A program made the position numbers and the translations under genes. A model generated the notes under the pieces. The model worked only from the letters and a program-made list of their open reading frames with translations, had not been told where the DNA came from and searched no databases. From Actinoplanes lutulentus (GTDB taxonomy: Bacteria > Actinomycetota > Actinomycetes > Mycobacteriales > Micromonosporaceae): DNA of 64,000 nucleotides. The DNA lies in the NCBI RefSeq assembly GCF_003259845.1, contig NZ_QLMJ01000017.1:1-64000 (forward strand), written 5' to 3'. Positions 52,004 to 59,918 of the stretch are shown in pieces (the stretch's first letter is position 1; each line of letters begins with the position of its first letter).

Positions 52004-52954
52004 TTAAAGGCGCGAACCCGTGCGGGCACGCCGGACAGAGTCCACCGTCAACACGATCTTGCCGCGACGGGATCCCTGCTCCGCCAGCTCGTGGGCGTCG
52101 GCCGCCTTCGCCAGCGGGAAGGCGGCGTCGATCGGAACGGTGAACCGGCCCCGTGTGAACAGGTCGGCGGCCACCGCCAGGCCGTGTCCGCCGTCGGGCT
52201 CACCGGCGAGCTGCCCCATCGACAGACGAACGCCCAGCTCACGAGCGGTGAAGTCGGCCAGGGTGAGCACTGCGCCCGGGTCGCCGGTCAGCCCGATCAG
52301 CTCGGGCACCGATCCGGCCCCGGCAACGTCCAGAGCCCGGTCCACCCGCCCGGTGACCCGGCCGGCGAGTCCCGGACCGTAGGTGATCGGCGCCGCCCCG
52401 AGCCTCGCCAGGAAGTCGTGGTTGGCCGCACGAGCGGTACCGACGACACGGACGCCGCGAGCCACGGCCAGCTGGACGGCGACGCTGCCGACACCACCCG
52501 CGGCACCGTCGATCAGCAGTGTCATCCCCGGCTCCAGATCCAGCAGGTCGAGAGCCCGGGTGGCCGTCTCGACGCTGGAACCGGCCGCACCCGCCTGCTC
52601 CCACGGCATGCCGGCCGGCTTGTCGGCCCACAGGTGTAGCACCGCGAACTCCGCGCTGGCGCCGCCGAGCTTCGCCAGATCCACCACGCCGAAGACCTCG
52701 TCGCCGGCGGCCACCCCGCCGACGCCGTCACCGATCTCGTCGACGACACCGGCCGCGTCGACACCAGGGATGTGCGGCAGTGTCAGGCGGGCGCTCATCG
52801 GCGTACGACCCGACCGGAGGGCCGCATCGGCCGGTGAGACGCCGGCGGCGCGCACGCGTACCCGGATCTGGCCCGGCTCCGGCCGCGGCGCGGGCGCCGT
52901 ACCGAGCGCAAGGACCCGCGGGTCACCGAATTCCTCGAACCGTACTGCGAACAT
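52004..52954 (-). CDS. MDR/quinone oxidoreductase-type enzyme
   Basis: A 316-residue zinc-independent MDR enzyme: FAVRFEEFGDPRVLALGTAPAPRPEPGQIRVRVRAAGVSPADAALRSG, IPGVDAAGVVDEIG, and Rossmann motif IDGAAGGVGSVAVQLAVARG. Likely an NADPH-dependent quinone or enone reductase. ATG 52954 follows AAGGAG. It is divergent from a TetR gene, and both genes parallel the pair at 13205-14884, so the two loci are probably duplicates that have diverged. Confidence 0.88.
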   Translation of the reverse strand: MFAVRFEEFGDPRVLALGTAPAPRPEPGQIRVRVRAAGVSPADAALRSGRTPMSARLTLPHIPGVDAAGVVDEIGDGVGGVAAGDEVFGVVDLAKLGGASAEFAVLHLWADKPAGMPWEQAGAAGSSVETATRALDLLDLEPGMTLLIDGAAGGVGSVAVQLAVARGVRVVGTARAANHDFLARLGAAPITYGPGLAGRVTGRVDRALDVAGAGSVPELIGLTGDPGAVLTLADFTARELGVRLSMGQLAGEPDGGHGLAVAADLFTRGRFTVPIDAAFPLAKAADAHELAEQGSRRGKIVLTVDSVRRARTGSRL

Positions 52955-52996
52955 CGAACGCTCCTTGACGTGGCTGCGTCGTACCGTAAGCCGGAA

Positions 52997-53014
52997 ACGG
53001 AGCGGGTGTTCCGC
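52997..53014. promoter_or_regulatory. candidate TetR operator for the 53-kb TetR/MDR pair
   Basis: ACGGAGC-GGGT-GTTCCGC is an imperfect dyad (5 of 7 pairs) in the 93-bp gap between divergent starts. It shares the GGA...TCCGC frame of the dyad at 13859-13878 in the paralogous locus. Binding is inferred. Confidence 0.4.
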
Positions 53015-53047
53015 CGAGCGTCGAAGTGAGAAGGACAGCGGCAGCAG

Positions 53048-53611
53048 ATGTCTCAGAACCAGCGTTCCGATGCCCGTTCCAACCGCGAACGGGTCCTTGC
53101 CGCGGCGCGCGAGACGTTCGCCGACGCCGGGCTGGACGCACCCATGCGGGAGATCGCCCGGCGGGCGGGAATCGGCGTGGCAACCCTGTACCGGCACTTC
53201 CCGTCACGCACCGAGCTGATCACGGCGGTGCTCGCCGAACGCGTCGAGGCCTGCAACCAGCAGGTACGCGCGGCCCTCGACGACCCGGACCCGTGGCGTG
53301 CCCTGGCCGGCACGATCCTCACGTTCGCCGACCGGCAGATCCACGACCGGGCGCTCAACGAGGCGCTGCTGGGGTCGGGCGACGCCTTTCCGAAGGAACG
53401 TCAGGAACACTCCGAGGCGCTGAACATCCTGGTCAGCCGCGCCCGGTCGGCCGGAGTGCTCCGCGAGGGCGTCGACGCCGACGACGTCCGAGCCGGGCTG
53501 CTCGCGCTCGCCTCGCTGCACCGGCTGCCGGCGCCGGGCGGCGCCCGCATCATCGGCAAGCTGGCCGCCCTCGTCCTCGCCGGCCTCCGCGCGCCGGCCG
53601 TCCCGGCCTAG
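53048..53611 (+). CDS. TetR family regulator (paralogue of the 13-kb TetR)
   Basis: A 187-residue TetR: ARETFADAGLDAPMREIARRAGIGVATLYRHFPSRTEL forms the DNA-binding domain, nearly parallel to the regulator at 13205-13840. The ligand domain is helical (ALAGTILTFADRQIHDRALNEALLG). ATG 53048 follows GAAGGAC at some distance. Divergent from the MDR gene; its 3' end faces the enoyl-CoA hydratase gene, with a strong hairpin between. Confidence 0.87.
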   Translation: MSQNQRSDARSNRERVLAAARETFADAGLDAPMREIARRAGIGVATLYRHFPSRTELITAVLAERVEACNQQVRAALDDPDPWRALAGTILTFADRQIHDRALNEALLGSGDAFPKERQEHSEALNILVSRARSAGVLREGVDADDVRAGLLALASLHRLPAPGGARIIGKLAALVLAGLRAPAVPA

Positions 53612-53624
53612 GCCTATATGGCTT

Positions 53625-53680
53625 TTCGGGCCTACACCCACTGTGGATGTGACCACGCCCGCAGCGGGTGTAGGCCCGAA
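53625..53680. repeat. palindromic repeat element, copy B, likely bidirectional terminator
   Basis: TTCGGGCCTACACCC (53625-53639) pairs perfectly with 53666-53680 over 15 bp, around a 26-base loop. The 38-base core 53634-53671 matches copy A at 40714-40751 at 31 positions, and all seven differences are transitions. It lies between convergent tetR and enoyl-CoA hydratase genes. Confidence 0.75.
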
Positions 53681-53689
53681 TTCGCTATG

Positions 53690-54361
53690 TCACGCCAGCG
53701 GGTTGTCGGTGTCGCGCAGCAACTCCAGCGCCGGGGCGTACATCCGGGCCTTGATCGTGCCGAGCACCGAGCCGGCCTTGCCGGCCTGCGCCGCCGCGAT
53801 CTCGATCGCGGCCGACCGCACCTCGTCCTCGCCGACCGCCCTGTCGACGATCGCGGCGGCGGCCGCGTCCGACCCCGAGTACCGGCGGGCGGTGACCATC
53901 GACTCGTGGGCGGTCGCCGGGGACAGACGGGCCTGGATCAGCGCGGACATCGCCCGGGTGAACGGGATGCCGATGTCCGCCTCCGGCAGGCACCAGAAAC
54001 CGCGGTCGGCGCGCATCACCCGGAAGTCGTGGGCCAGCGACAGCATCGCTCCGGCCGCGAACGTGTGACCCTGCAGCGCCGCCACGGTCACCACCGGCAG
54101 TGCCAGGAACCGGGCGAACAGGTCGTGGACGCTGATCACGTAGGCGTCGTACTGGTCGCCGTTGACACCCAGCCAGGCCAGGTCCAGGCCGTTGGAGAAG
54201 AACTTGCCGGTCGCCGCGGTCACCAGGGCGGACGGGTTCGGCGCCTTCTCGACCTCGTCGAGGGCCGCGTTCACCGACGCGATCCAGTCGGGGTGGAACC
54301 GGTTCTCGCCGTCCCCGAGGTCGAGGATGAAGACATCGTTCTGACGATCGAGGGTAGGCAT
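53690..54361 (-). CDS. enoyl-CoA hydratase/isomerase family protein
   Basis: A 223-residue crotonase-fold protein: LVTAATGKFFSNGLDLAWL (oxyanion loop one), VVTVAALQGHTFAAGAMLSLAHDFRVMRADRGFWCLPEADIGIPF (oxyanion loop two). The second catalytic Glu of classical hydratases is near PEADIG. It is shorter than typical hydratases (about 260) and resembles the peroxisomal delta3,delta2-enoyl-CoA isomerase-like group. Substrate unknown. ATG 54361; monocistronic. Confidence 0.85.
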   Translation of the reverse strand: MPTLDRQNDVFILDLGDGENRFHPDWIASVNAALDEVEKAPNPSALVTAATGKFFSNGLDLAWLGVNGDQYDAYVISVHDLFARFLALPVVTVAALQGHTFAAGAMLSLAHDFRVMRADRGFWCLPEADIGIPFTRAMSALIQARLSPATAHESMVTARRYSGSDAAAAAIVDRAVGEDEVRSAAIEIAAAQAGKAGSVLGTIKARMYAPALELLRDTDNPLA

Positions 54362-54517
54362 CGACGGCTCCGGGGTGTTTGCGCGGGTTGAACCAGCCCG
54401 ATGCTACTCATGGGTAACTTAAGAGACAAGCGAACGACACGGAGGCCGCGTAAAAACCGGGGGTTCCGGGAAATGCCCTACCGTCACAGGCGAGAAGGTA
54501 CGGCGTAAGGGGACTGA

Positions 54518-56095
54518 GTGCAGACGTCTGGTGACCACATCCCCCTGCACGCTCTGCGCCGGACCGGCCTGCAAGCAAAGCCCGACCCCGCGTTCGACCG
54601 GTTCGCGAGCATCGTTCAGCGGACTCTCGGCGTCCCCGTCGCGCTGGTGTCGCTGGTCGACGACGTCCAGCAGGTGTTCCCCGGGGCGTGCGGGCTGGCC
54701 GAACCCTGGCAGCAGCAACGATGGACGCCGCTGTCGCACTCGTTCTGCCAGCACGTCGTCACCAGCGGCGTACCCCTGGTGATCACCGACGCCCGCACCG
54801 ACCCGCGCGCCGCCGGGAACCTCGCCGTCACCGAGCTGGGCGTGGTCGGGTACGCCGGCATGCCGCTGACCGACGCCGACGGTCACCTGCTCGGATCCCT
54901 GTGCGCCATCGACACCTCGCCGAGGCAGTGGACGACCGGCGAGCTCGACCTGCTCGCCGACCTGGCGGCAACCTGCTCGGACAGTCTGCGGCTGCGCATC
55001 GCCACCGTCGCGGCCGGCGACCGGGAAGGCGCCACCGGCGCCGCTTTCGACCGCAGCCAGCTGCTGCTGCGCGCCAGCGTCGCCCTGGCGAACACCACCA
55101 CGGTCGCCGACGTCGTGGACATCGTCCGTACCCTGGTCACCGGCACCCTGGACCCGGACTACGTCGGGGTTTCCCCGCTCAGCCCGACCGAGGCGACGTA
55201 CCAGGAGATGGGCTGGCAGGCCGCCGTCAGCGTGCCGCTGCCCGGGCCGGCCGGCCCGATCGGCACGCTCACCTTCGCCTGGAAACAGCCCTATCCCCTC
55301 GACGACGCGGAACGCACGGTGCTCGCCGCCCTCGCCGGTTACGTCGCACAGGCCCTGCTGCGCGCCGACTACCTGTTCTCCCGGGAACAGGTCGCCACCC
55401 TGCTGCAACAGGCCATGCTCAGCGACCTGCCGGAGGCGGCGCCGTTCGAACTGGCCGCCCGATATGCCCCGGCCACCCGCGGCGAGCACGTCGGCGGCGA
55501 CTGGTACGACGTCGTCCGCGTGAAGGACGAGCATTTCGCGCTTGTCGTCGGCGACGTCGCCGGACACGACATGCGCGCCGCCGGCCGGATGGGACAGCTG
55601 CGCAGCATGCTGCGTGCCTACATCATCGACCGGCAGGAACCGCCGTCCGCGCTGCTGCGCCGCCTCGACAACGCCATGCGGATCCTCGACGACCACTTCC
55701 CCACCACCGCGGTGCTCGCGTACGTCGAACCGGACGCCGCCGGGTACCGCCTGCAATGGGCCAACGCCGGGCACCCCACGCCGGTACTGATCGAACTCGA
55801 CGGCACGGTGACCCCGCTGACCGGCCGCGACATGCTCCTCGGCGTACGCCACCACACCTCACGCAACGATCACACCCGCACGCTTCCACGGGGTTCGACG
55901 GTGCTGTTCTACACCGACGGCCTGATCGAGACCCGTACCGATGTCATCGACGTCCGTAAACGCGAACTGCACCGGGTCCTGCGCGGCCTGGCCACCGCGC
56001 CACTCCCCGACCTGCTCGACGAGACTCTGACCCGCCTCGCCGGCGACAACCACGAGGACGACGTGGCCCTGCTCGCCCTGCGTGTTCCGCGCTGA
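54518..56095 (+). CDS. GAF-GAF-SpoIIE (PP2C) serine phosphatase
   Basis: A 525-residue signalling phosphatase: N-terminal GAF (about 25-165: VPVALVSLVDDVQQVFPG, PLSHSFCQHVVTSG, LGSLCAIDTSPRQW), a second shorter GAF-like part (about 180-290), then a SpoIIE/RsbU PP2C domain (EHVGGDWYDVVRVKDEHFALVVGDVAGHDMRAAGRMGQLR, NAGHPTPVLIE, LFYTDGLIETR, DDVALLALRV). Such proteins dephosphorylate STAS anti-sigma antagonists. The start is GTG 54518. A STAS gene follows 115 bases downstream. Confidence 0.92.
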   Translation: MQTSGDHIPLHALRRTGLQAKPDPAFDRFASIVQRTLGVPVALVSLVDDVQQVFPGACGLAEPWQQQRWTPLSHSFCQHVVTSGVPLVITDARTDPRAAGNLAVTELGVVGYAGMPLTDADGHLLGSLCAIDTSPRQWTTGELDLLADLAATCSDSLRLRIATVAAGDREGATGAAFDRSQLLLRASVALANTTTVADVVDIVRTLVTGTLDPDYVGVSPLSPTEATYQEMGWQAAVSVPLPGPAGPIGTLTFAWKQPYPLDDAERTVLAALAGYVAQALLRADYLFSREQVATLLQQAMLSDLPEAAPFELAARYAPATRGEHVGGDWYDVVRVKDEHFALVVGDVAGHDMRAAGRMGQLRSMLRAYIIDRQEPPSALLRRLDNAMRILDDHFPTTAVLAYVEPDAAGYRLQWANAGHPTPVLIELDGTVTPLTGRDMLLGVRHHTSRNDHTRTLPRGSTVLFYTDGLIETRTDVIDVRKRELHRVLRGLATAPLPDLLDETLTRLAGDNHEDDVALLALRVPR

Positions 56096-56210
56096 CGCCG
56101 TTTGCACTCGGCCCCGGCAGGGCAAGAAGCAGAGCTGAAGACCCATAGAGCTCCACCAGGCGTCGCGGTGCCAGCAGGCCGAGCGCGTGATCCACGACGT
56201 CAGGAACAGC

Positions 56211-56540
56211 ATGGCCGAAACACCCCTGTGGTCGAGCCGTCTGCACGACGAAGGCACCACCCGCATCGTGGCCCTCGGCGGCGAACTCGATCTCGCCGCG
56301 GCCGACGAACTCCGCCTCACCCTGATCGATCAACTCGACCAGCCCACCGCCGAAGCCGTCGTCGCCGACCTGTCCGCGGTGATCTTCCTCGACTCCGCGG
56401 CTCTGGGCGCGCTCGTCGCCGCCCTCAACCACTGCCATCGCACCGGCAAGTCGTTCACCATCACCGGCGCGAGCCCCAGCGTCCGCCAGGTCCTGGACAT
56501 CACCGGCGTCTACCAACTGCTGATCGGCAACCCCGATTAA
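56211..56540 (+). CDS. STAS-domain anti-sigma factor antagonist
   Basis: A 109-residue STAS protein: IVALGGELDLAAADELRLTLIDQL, VVADLSAVIFLDSAALGALVAALNHC with the phosphorylatable Ser in LDSAALG, and ITGASPSVRQVLDITGV. It should bind an RsbW-like anti-sigma kinase when unphosphorylated. ATG 56211 has AGGAA five bases upstream; GTG 56187 is an alternative. Likely functional partner of the SpoIIE phosphatase just upstream; the matching kinase could be the HATPase protein at 37-38 kb or lie elsewhere. Confidence 0.9.
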   Translation: MAETPLWSSRLHDEGTTRIVALGGELDLAAADELRLTLIDQLDQPTAEAVVADLSAVIFLDSAALGALVAALNHCHRTGKSFTITGASPSVRQVLDITGVYQLLIGNPD

Positions 56541-56568
56541 AACCCTTCTGGGTACGCCCAAAGAGCGC

Positions 56569-57192
56569 CTACCTCGCGCGCACGACATAGGTGAGGTGGG
56601 TGACCCGGTCCGACGCCTCCGAGCGAACCTGCTCCAGTGCGACCCTGGACGCGTCCACACCCTCGAACAACCGGACACCCGCGCCGAACAGCACGGGCGA
56701 CAGCGCGATCGTGAACTCGTCGACCAGCCCGGCGTTCACTGACGAAAGGATCGTCTCGCCGCCACCCGCGATGCGCACGTCGCGGTCGCCGGCGGCCTGG
56801 CGGGCCTGGTCGAGTGCGGCCTCGATGCCGTCGTTGACGAAGTGGAAAGTGGTGCCACCCGCGCGTACCCAAGGGTCTCGCTTTGTCTGTGTCACCACGA
56901 AGACCGGCGTGTGGAACGGCGCGTCCTCCGGCCAGGCGTGCTCGCCGGCGTCGAACATGCGCTTGCCCATCACGCTCGCGCCGGTGCGCTCGAACGTCTC
57001 CCGCAGGATGTCGTTGTCGCGCCCCTCCTCGCCTCCCCCGCCGCCGAACTTCAGGTTTTCCCGGAAGAACCGCTGCGGGAACACCCACCCCTGCAGTTCC
57101 ATCCACTGCTTGCCCATCAGCTCCTCGGGCGACGACGGCGCGATGAAGCCGTCCAGCGACATCGAGACGCTGAAGAACACCTTGCCGGCCAT
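56569..57192 (-). CDS. dihydrofolate reductase/RibD C-terminal-like reductase
   Basis: A 207-residue protein of the RibD-C/DHFR-like family: VFFSVSMSLDGFIAPSSP, GASVMGKRMFDAGEHAW, TPVFVVTQTKRDPW, VRIAGGGETILSSVNAGLVDEFTIALSPVLFGAGVRLFEG. These act as NADPH-dependent reductases of unknown substrates. The ATG at 57192 overlaps the stop of the SRPBCC gene. Third gene of the ArsR operon. Confidence 0.88.
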   Translation of the reverse strand: MAGKVFFSVSMSLDGFIAPSSPEELMGKQWMELQGWVFPQRFFRENLKFGGGGGEEGRDNDILRETFERTGASVMGKRMFDAGEHAWPEDAPFHTPVFVVTQTKRDPWVRAGGTTFHFVNDGIEAALDQARQAAGDRDVRIAGGGETILSSVNAGLVDEFTIALSPVLFGAGVRLFEGVDASRVALEQVRSEASDRVTHLTYVVRAR

Positions 57193-57656
57193 CAGTTGAT
57201 CTCCTCGACGTAGGCGGCCAGGTTGCCGAGAGTCTGCTGTCCGCCCTCGATCGCGTGGTATTTCTCGACCGCTTCGTCGCGCAGTTCCTTGGTGGGGAAC
57301 ACCGTGCGCATCACGATCCGGGTCGCCGCGCCCTCCACCTCGAAGGTCAGGACCGACACGAAGGCGTTCGGATCGTCGCGGGACTCACCGTGCAGCAGCG
57401 CGATCCGCTCCGGCACGACGATCTCGGTCCAGGTGATCCACTCGGCGTAGTCCGTGCCGTCCGGCCCGTGCATCACGAAGTCCCAGACACCACCGGCGTG
57501 GAATGCGAAGGACCGCGTGGTGGTGGAGAATCCCTCCGGACCCCACCACTGAGACAGGTGCCGGACCTCGGTGAACGCTGCGAACACCAGCTCCCGAGGC
57601 GCGTCGATGACCCGGGAGATCACCACCTCCCGGTCGGCTGTCCGTGTTTCTGGCAT
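57192..57656 (-). CDS. SRPBCC/AHSA1 domain protein
   Basis: A 154-residue Bet v1-like (AHSA1) protein: REVVISRVIDAPRELVFAAFTEVRHLSQWWGPEGF, then GGVWDFVMHGPDGTDYAEWITWTEIVVPERI and MRTVFPTKELRDEAVEKYHAIEGG. These bind hydrophobic ligands; many actinomycete members are paired with ArsR regulators, as here. Starts four bases after the ArsR stop and overlaps the next gene, so the three are one operon. Confidence 0.9.
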   Translation of the reverse strand: MPETRTADREVVISRVIDAPRELVFAAFTEVRHLSQWWGPEGFSTTTRSFAFHAGGVWDFVMHGPDGTDYAEWITWTEIVVPERIALLHGESRDDPNAFVSVLTFEVEGAATRIVMRTVFPTKELRDEAVEKYHAIEGGQQTLGNLAAYVEEIN

Positions 57657-57660
57657 CGCC

Positions 57661-58017
57661 CTAATCCTCCTGCTGCTGCGTCTGCTTGAGGTCCTGCACG
57701 TAGGTTTCCAGGCGGTCGAAACTCCCGTTCCAGAACCGCTCGAACCCGCCGACCCACTCGTGAATCGGCCGCAGCCCCTGGGCGTCCAGGCCGTAGAGGC
57801 GCTGCTTGCCCACCTCCCGGACCCGGACCAGCCCGACTTCCCGGAGCACCCGCAGGTGCTTCGACGCCCGGGGCTGGCTCATCCCCAGCTCCTGCGCCAG
57901 GTCAGTGACCGGCCACTCACCCGCCCGCAACAGCGCCAGAATGTCCCGCCGCTGAGGCTCGGCGATCGCGTTGAACGCGTCCGAGGTCGTCGCTGCTCGT
58001 GCCATGCCAGCCATCAT
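57661..58017 (-). CDS. ArsR family winged-helix regulator
   Basis: About 118 residues: AFNAIAEPQRRDILALLRAGEWPVTDLAQELGMSQPRASKHLRVLREVGLVRVREVGKQRLYGL, an ArsR winged helix with no metal-binding cysteines, so it probably senses an organic ligand. Three in-frame ATGs (58017, 58014, 58005) are available. The palindrome at 58018-58033 directly adjoins the first, so transcripts are probably leaderless or the last ATG is used. Heads the ArsR-SRPBCC-DHFR operon. Confidence 0.9.
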   Translation of the reverse strand: MMAGMARAATTSDAFNAIAEPQRRDILALLRAGEWPVTDLAQELGMSQPRASKHLRVLREVGLVRVREVGKQRLYGLDAQGLRPIHEWVGGFERFWNGSFDRLETYVQDLKQTQQQED

Positions 58018-58033
58018 ATTCCCATAACGGAAT
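58018..58033. promoter_or_regulatory. candidate ArsR operator (ATTCC-N6-GGAAT)
   Basis: A perfect 5-bp inverted repeat with a 6-base spacer lies immediately upstream of the arsR-like gene, in an AT-rich patch. It is well placed for autorepression of the operon. Confidence 0.55.
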
Positions 58034-58048
58034 GCGTCAAGGTCGCGT

Positions 58049-58414
58049 TCAGCGCTCGCGACTCAGATACCGAACCGGCTTGCCGAGCGCCTCCGCGTAG
58101 GCGATCTCCCGCCGGGTCGACTCACCGACGTAGCCGCCCGGATCCACGATGTACACCTCGTCAGCCATGCGAATCTTCTGGAAGTGAACGCGGCCAAGGC
58201 GCCCCTTCAGGTCCTCGCTGTCGACTGCCCAGTCGTAGCCCGGCAGATCGGGAAGGCTGAACATCCCGAGGCTGATCACGACGCAACCTTCCATCGTGAG
58301 CCGCTGATTGACCTGCGCGAACTCAGCCTCAAACTTGATCGATCCGCAGAGCGTGACGACCTTCGCCCCACCCTCGACCGACCGCGGCGCCTGCTGACCC
58401 TCCATGAGGTTCAT
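58049..58414 (-). CDS. nucleoside 2-deoxyribosyltransferase-like / YtoQ-type protein
   Basis: A 121-residue protein with the nucleoside-deoxyribosyltransferase-like fold motifs: VVTLCGSIKFEAEFAQVNQRLTMEGCVVISLGMF, HFQKIRMADEVYIVDPGGYVGESTRREIAYAEALGKPVRYL. The GSIKF and DPGGYVGESTRREI segments line a nucleotide-binding site in this superfamily, which includes DUF4406 proteins. Exact reaction unknown. ATG 58414; an alternative ATG is three codons in. A single gene with no clear partner. Confidence 0.75.
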   Translation of the reverse strand: MNLMEGQQAPRSVEGGAKVVTLCGSIKFEAEFAQVNQRLTMEGCVVISLGMFSLPDLPGYDWAVDSEDLKGRLGRVHFQKIRMADEVYIVDPGGYVGESTRREIAYAEALGKPVRYLSRER

Positions 58415-59034
58415 GATCGCGGAACGACAGGACGGGCTAGGTGCGGGCCTCCGTGACCGAACCGGGCGGCAGGTGGCCCGACCAGGACGACGTCATGCGA
58501 GTCGCCGCCGCATGGAGCATCGATCCGCACGCGCTCAGCGTGATCTAATCGAGTTCCCGCCCCGGCCTCATCGGCCACCTCACCTGACAAGGCCGCCCAC
58601 CGGGGGTCGGGACATCGACTACCAGATCCGACCTTGACCCACGAATCCTGCGACCACTCCTGTGTGAACGTAGCCCGACCAAGCCGCTGAACAGCAAAAA
58701 CGCAGCTTCGGCCTGCTCAGCCGCCGTCGCCCAACGCTACCGAACGCCGTTCAGCGCTGCTCGACGCTGCCGATTTCAACCCCGCCTGCTCCCCGCCCCG
58801 ATCACCGGTTTGGGAGCAACGCCGCACCGACCACCCCACCAGCGTCGAGGTGGTGATCAGCCTCACGCTGTTCCATCACGCGGGGCCCGCGCCCTCCGCC
58901 CTGGTGGCCGACGACGCCGCGTACCGGAAGGCTGGTCCGGTTCGCTGTGGAGCGACCGGGTCGGTGCATCCAGCCCGGCGAGTGAGGGTTCCGCTGCACC
59001 ACACCGGCGGGTCGTGCGGCGGAACCCTCGTGGG
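58415..59034. other. 620-bp gene-poor stretch
   Basis: No convincing gene is seen on either strand. A 31-codon frame from GTG 58453 to 58548 (TEPGGRWPDQDDVM...) could be the leftover beginning of a lost gene, and 58850-59000 has an open plus frame of no recognisable family. The only clear structure is the stem-loop at 58984-59029, which serves the gene ending at 59035. Confidence 0.5.
58984..59029 (-). terminator. long stem-loop after the F420-reductase-like gene
   Basis: GAGGGTTCCGC (58984-58994) pairs perfectly with GCGGAACCCTC (59019-59029), and inside them GCAC pairs with GTGC. The structure starts five bases beyond the stop at 59035. Likely terminator. Confidence 0.65.
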
Positions 59035-59676
59035 TCAGATCGTGCGTGGAGCCTTCGCCAGGTTCGCTTCGAGCTCGGCCTTGTCCTGCCGGGAGACATA
59101 CGCCGGACGGTCGCGCTCGACCCGCCACGACTCGCTCAGAGGGCTTACGTCGACCGTATCGAAACCGATCCGGTCGTAGAGGTCAGTGGCGAAGGCGACA
59201 GCGTCGGGATGATCCGAGGACACCACGAGTGCGCGCCGTCCGTGCGTACCGGCCGGGGAGCCGGTGGTGGTGATGTCGACGGCGGTGATGTGGTTGAACG
59301 CCTTGACCACCTTGGCATCAGGCAGGTGCTGTTGCAGCAGGCCCGAGGTGGTTGCCTCGCCGCGGTCGAGTTCCCCGAAGCGGCCGTCGCGCTCCCAGTA
59401 GTAGTTGTTGGTGTCGAGCACGATCTTCCCGGCCAGCGGCTCGACGGGAACGTCCTTGTACTTACCGAAGGGCACGGTGACGACCACCACGTCACCGGCA
59501 GCAGCGGCCTCCTGCGCCGTCGCCGCCCGCGCGGACGGGCCGAGGTCGTCGATCAGGGCGGTGAGCGTCTCGGGTCCACGCGAATTCGCGATCACCACGT
59601 CGTTTCCCAAAGCGATCACTGCTCGAGCGACCTGGCTCCCGATGTGCCCAGCCCCGATGATTCCGAAAGTCGTCAT
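59035..59676 (-). CDS. NADPH-dependent F420 reductase-like protein (Fno/NpdG family)
   Basis: A 213-residue Rossmann protein: TFGIIGAGHIGSQVARAVIALGNDVVIANSRGPETL, DVVVVTVPFGKYKDVP, GKIVLDTNNYYWERDG, and VVKAFNHITAVDITTTG. The GxGxxG and NSRGP motifs match F420:NADP oxidoreductases and the related DUF-type pyrroline-reductase-like proteins. It may supply reduced F420 to enzymes like the LLM pair at 38-40 kb, or act on an unknown substrate. ATG 59676 is used; longer frames to 59850 add atypical sequence. Confidence 0.82.
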   Translation of the reverse strand: MTTFGIIGAGHIGSQVARAVIALGNDVVIANSRGPETLTALIDDLGPSARAATAQEAAAAGDVVVVTVPFGKYKDVPVEPLAGKIVLDTNNYYWERDGRFGELDRGEATTSGLLQQHLPDAKVVKAFNHITAVDITTTGSPAGTHGRRALVVSSDHPDAVAFATDLYDRIGFDTVDVSPLSESWRVERDRPAYVSRQDKAELEANLAKAPRTI

Positions 59677-59918
59677 GGCGAGCAGTAACTCCGGCGTACC
59701 CGAGCCTATTCCTTCGAGAACGATCGAGCGGATGGGTTTTAGTGCGCAAGCCCCTGACCCAACAGAGATCAAGGTCCTCGGCCTGATCACATGGGCATGT
59801 CCACCGCCGAGGTGGTACGTCTCCGGCTGGAGGGAAGCCCTTGTATTCACAATCTTGATTGGACGGATCTTAGAGTGAGCCGATCGTTGCCGGGTCCTCG
59901 GCTGCCCCAGTCGGCTGC

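Noticed and set aside
58453..58548. 31-codon frame TEPGGRWPDQDDVM...
   Set aside because: Too short, with no good ribosome site and no recognisable family; left as a note in the gene-poor stretch.
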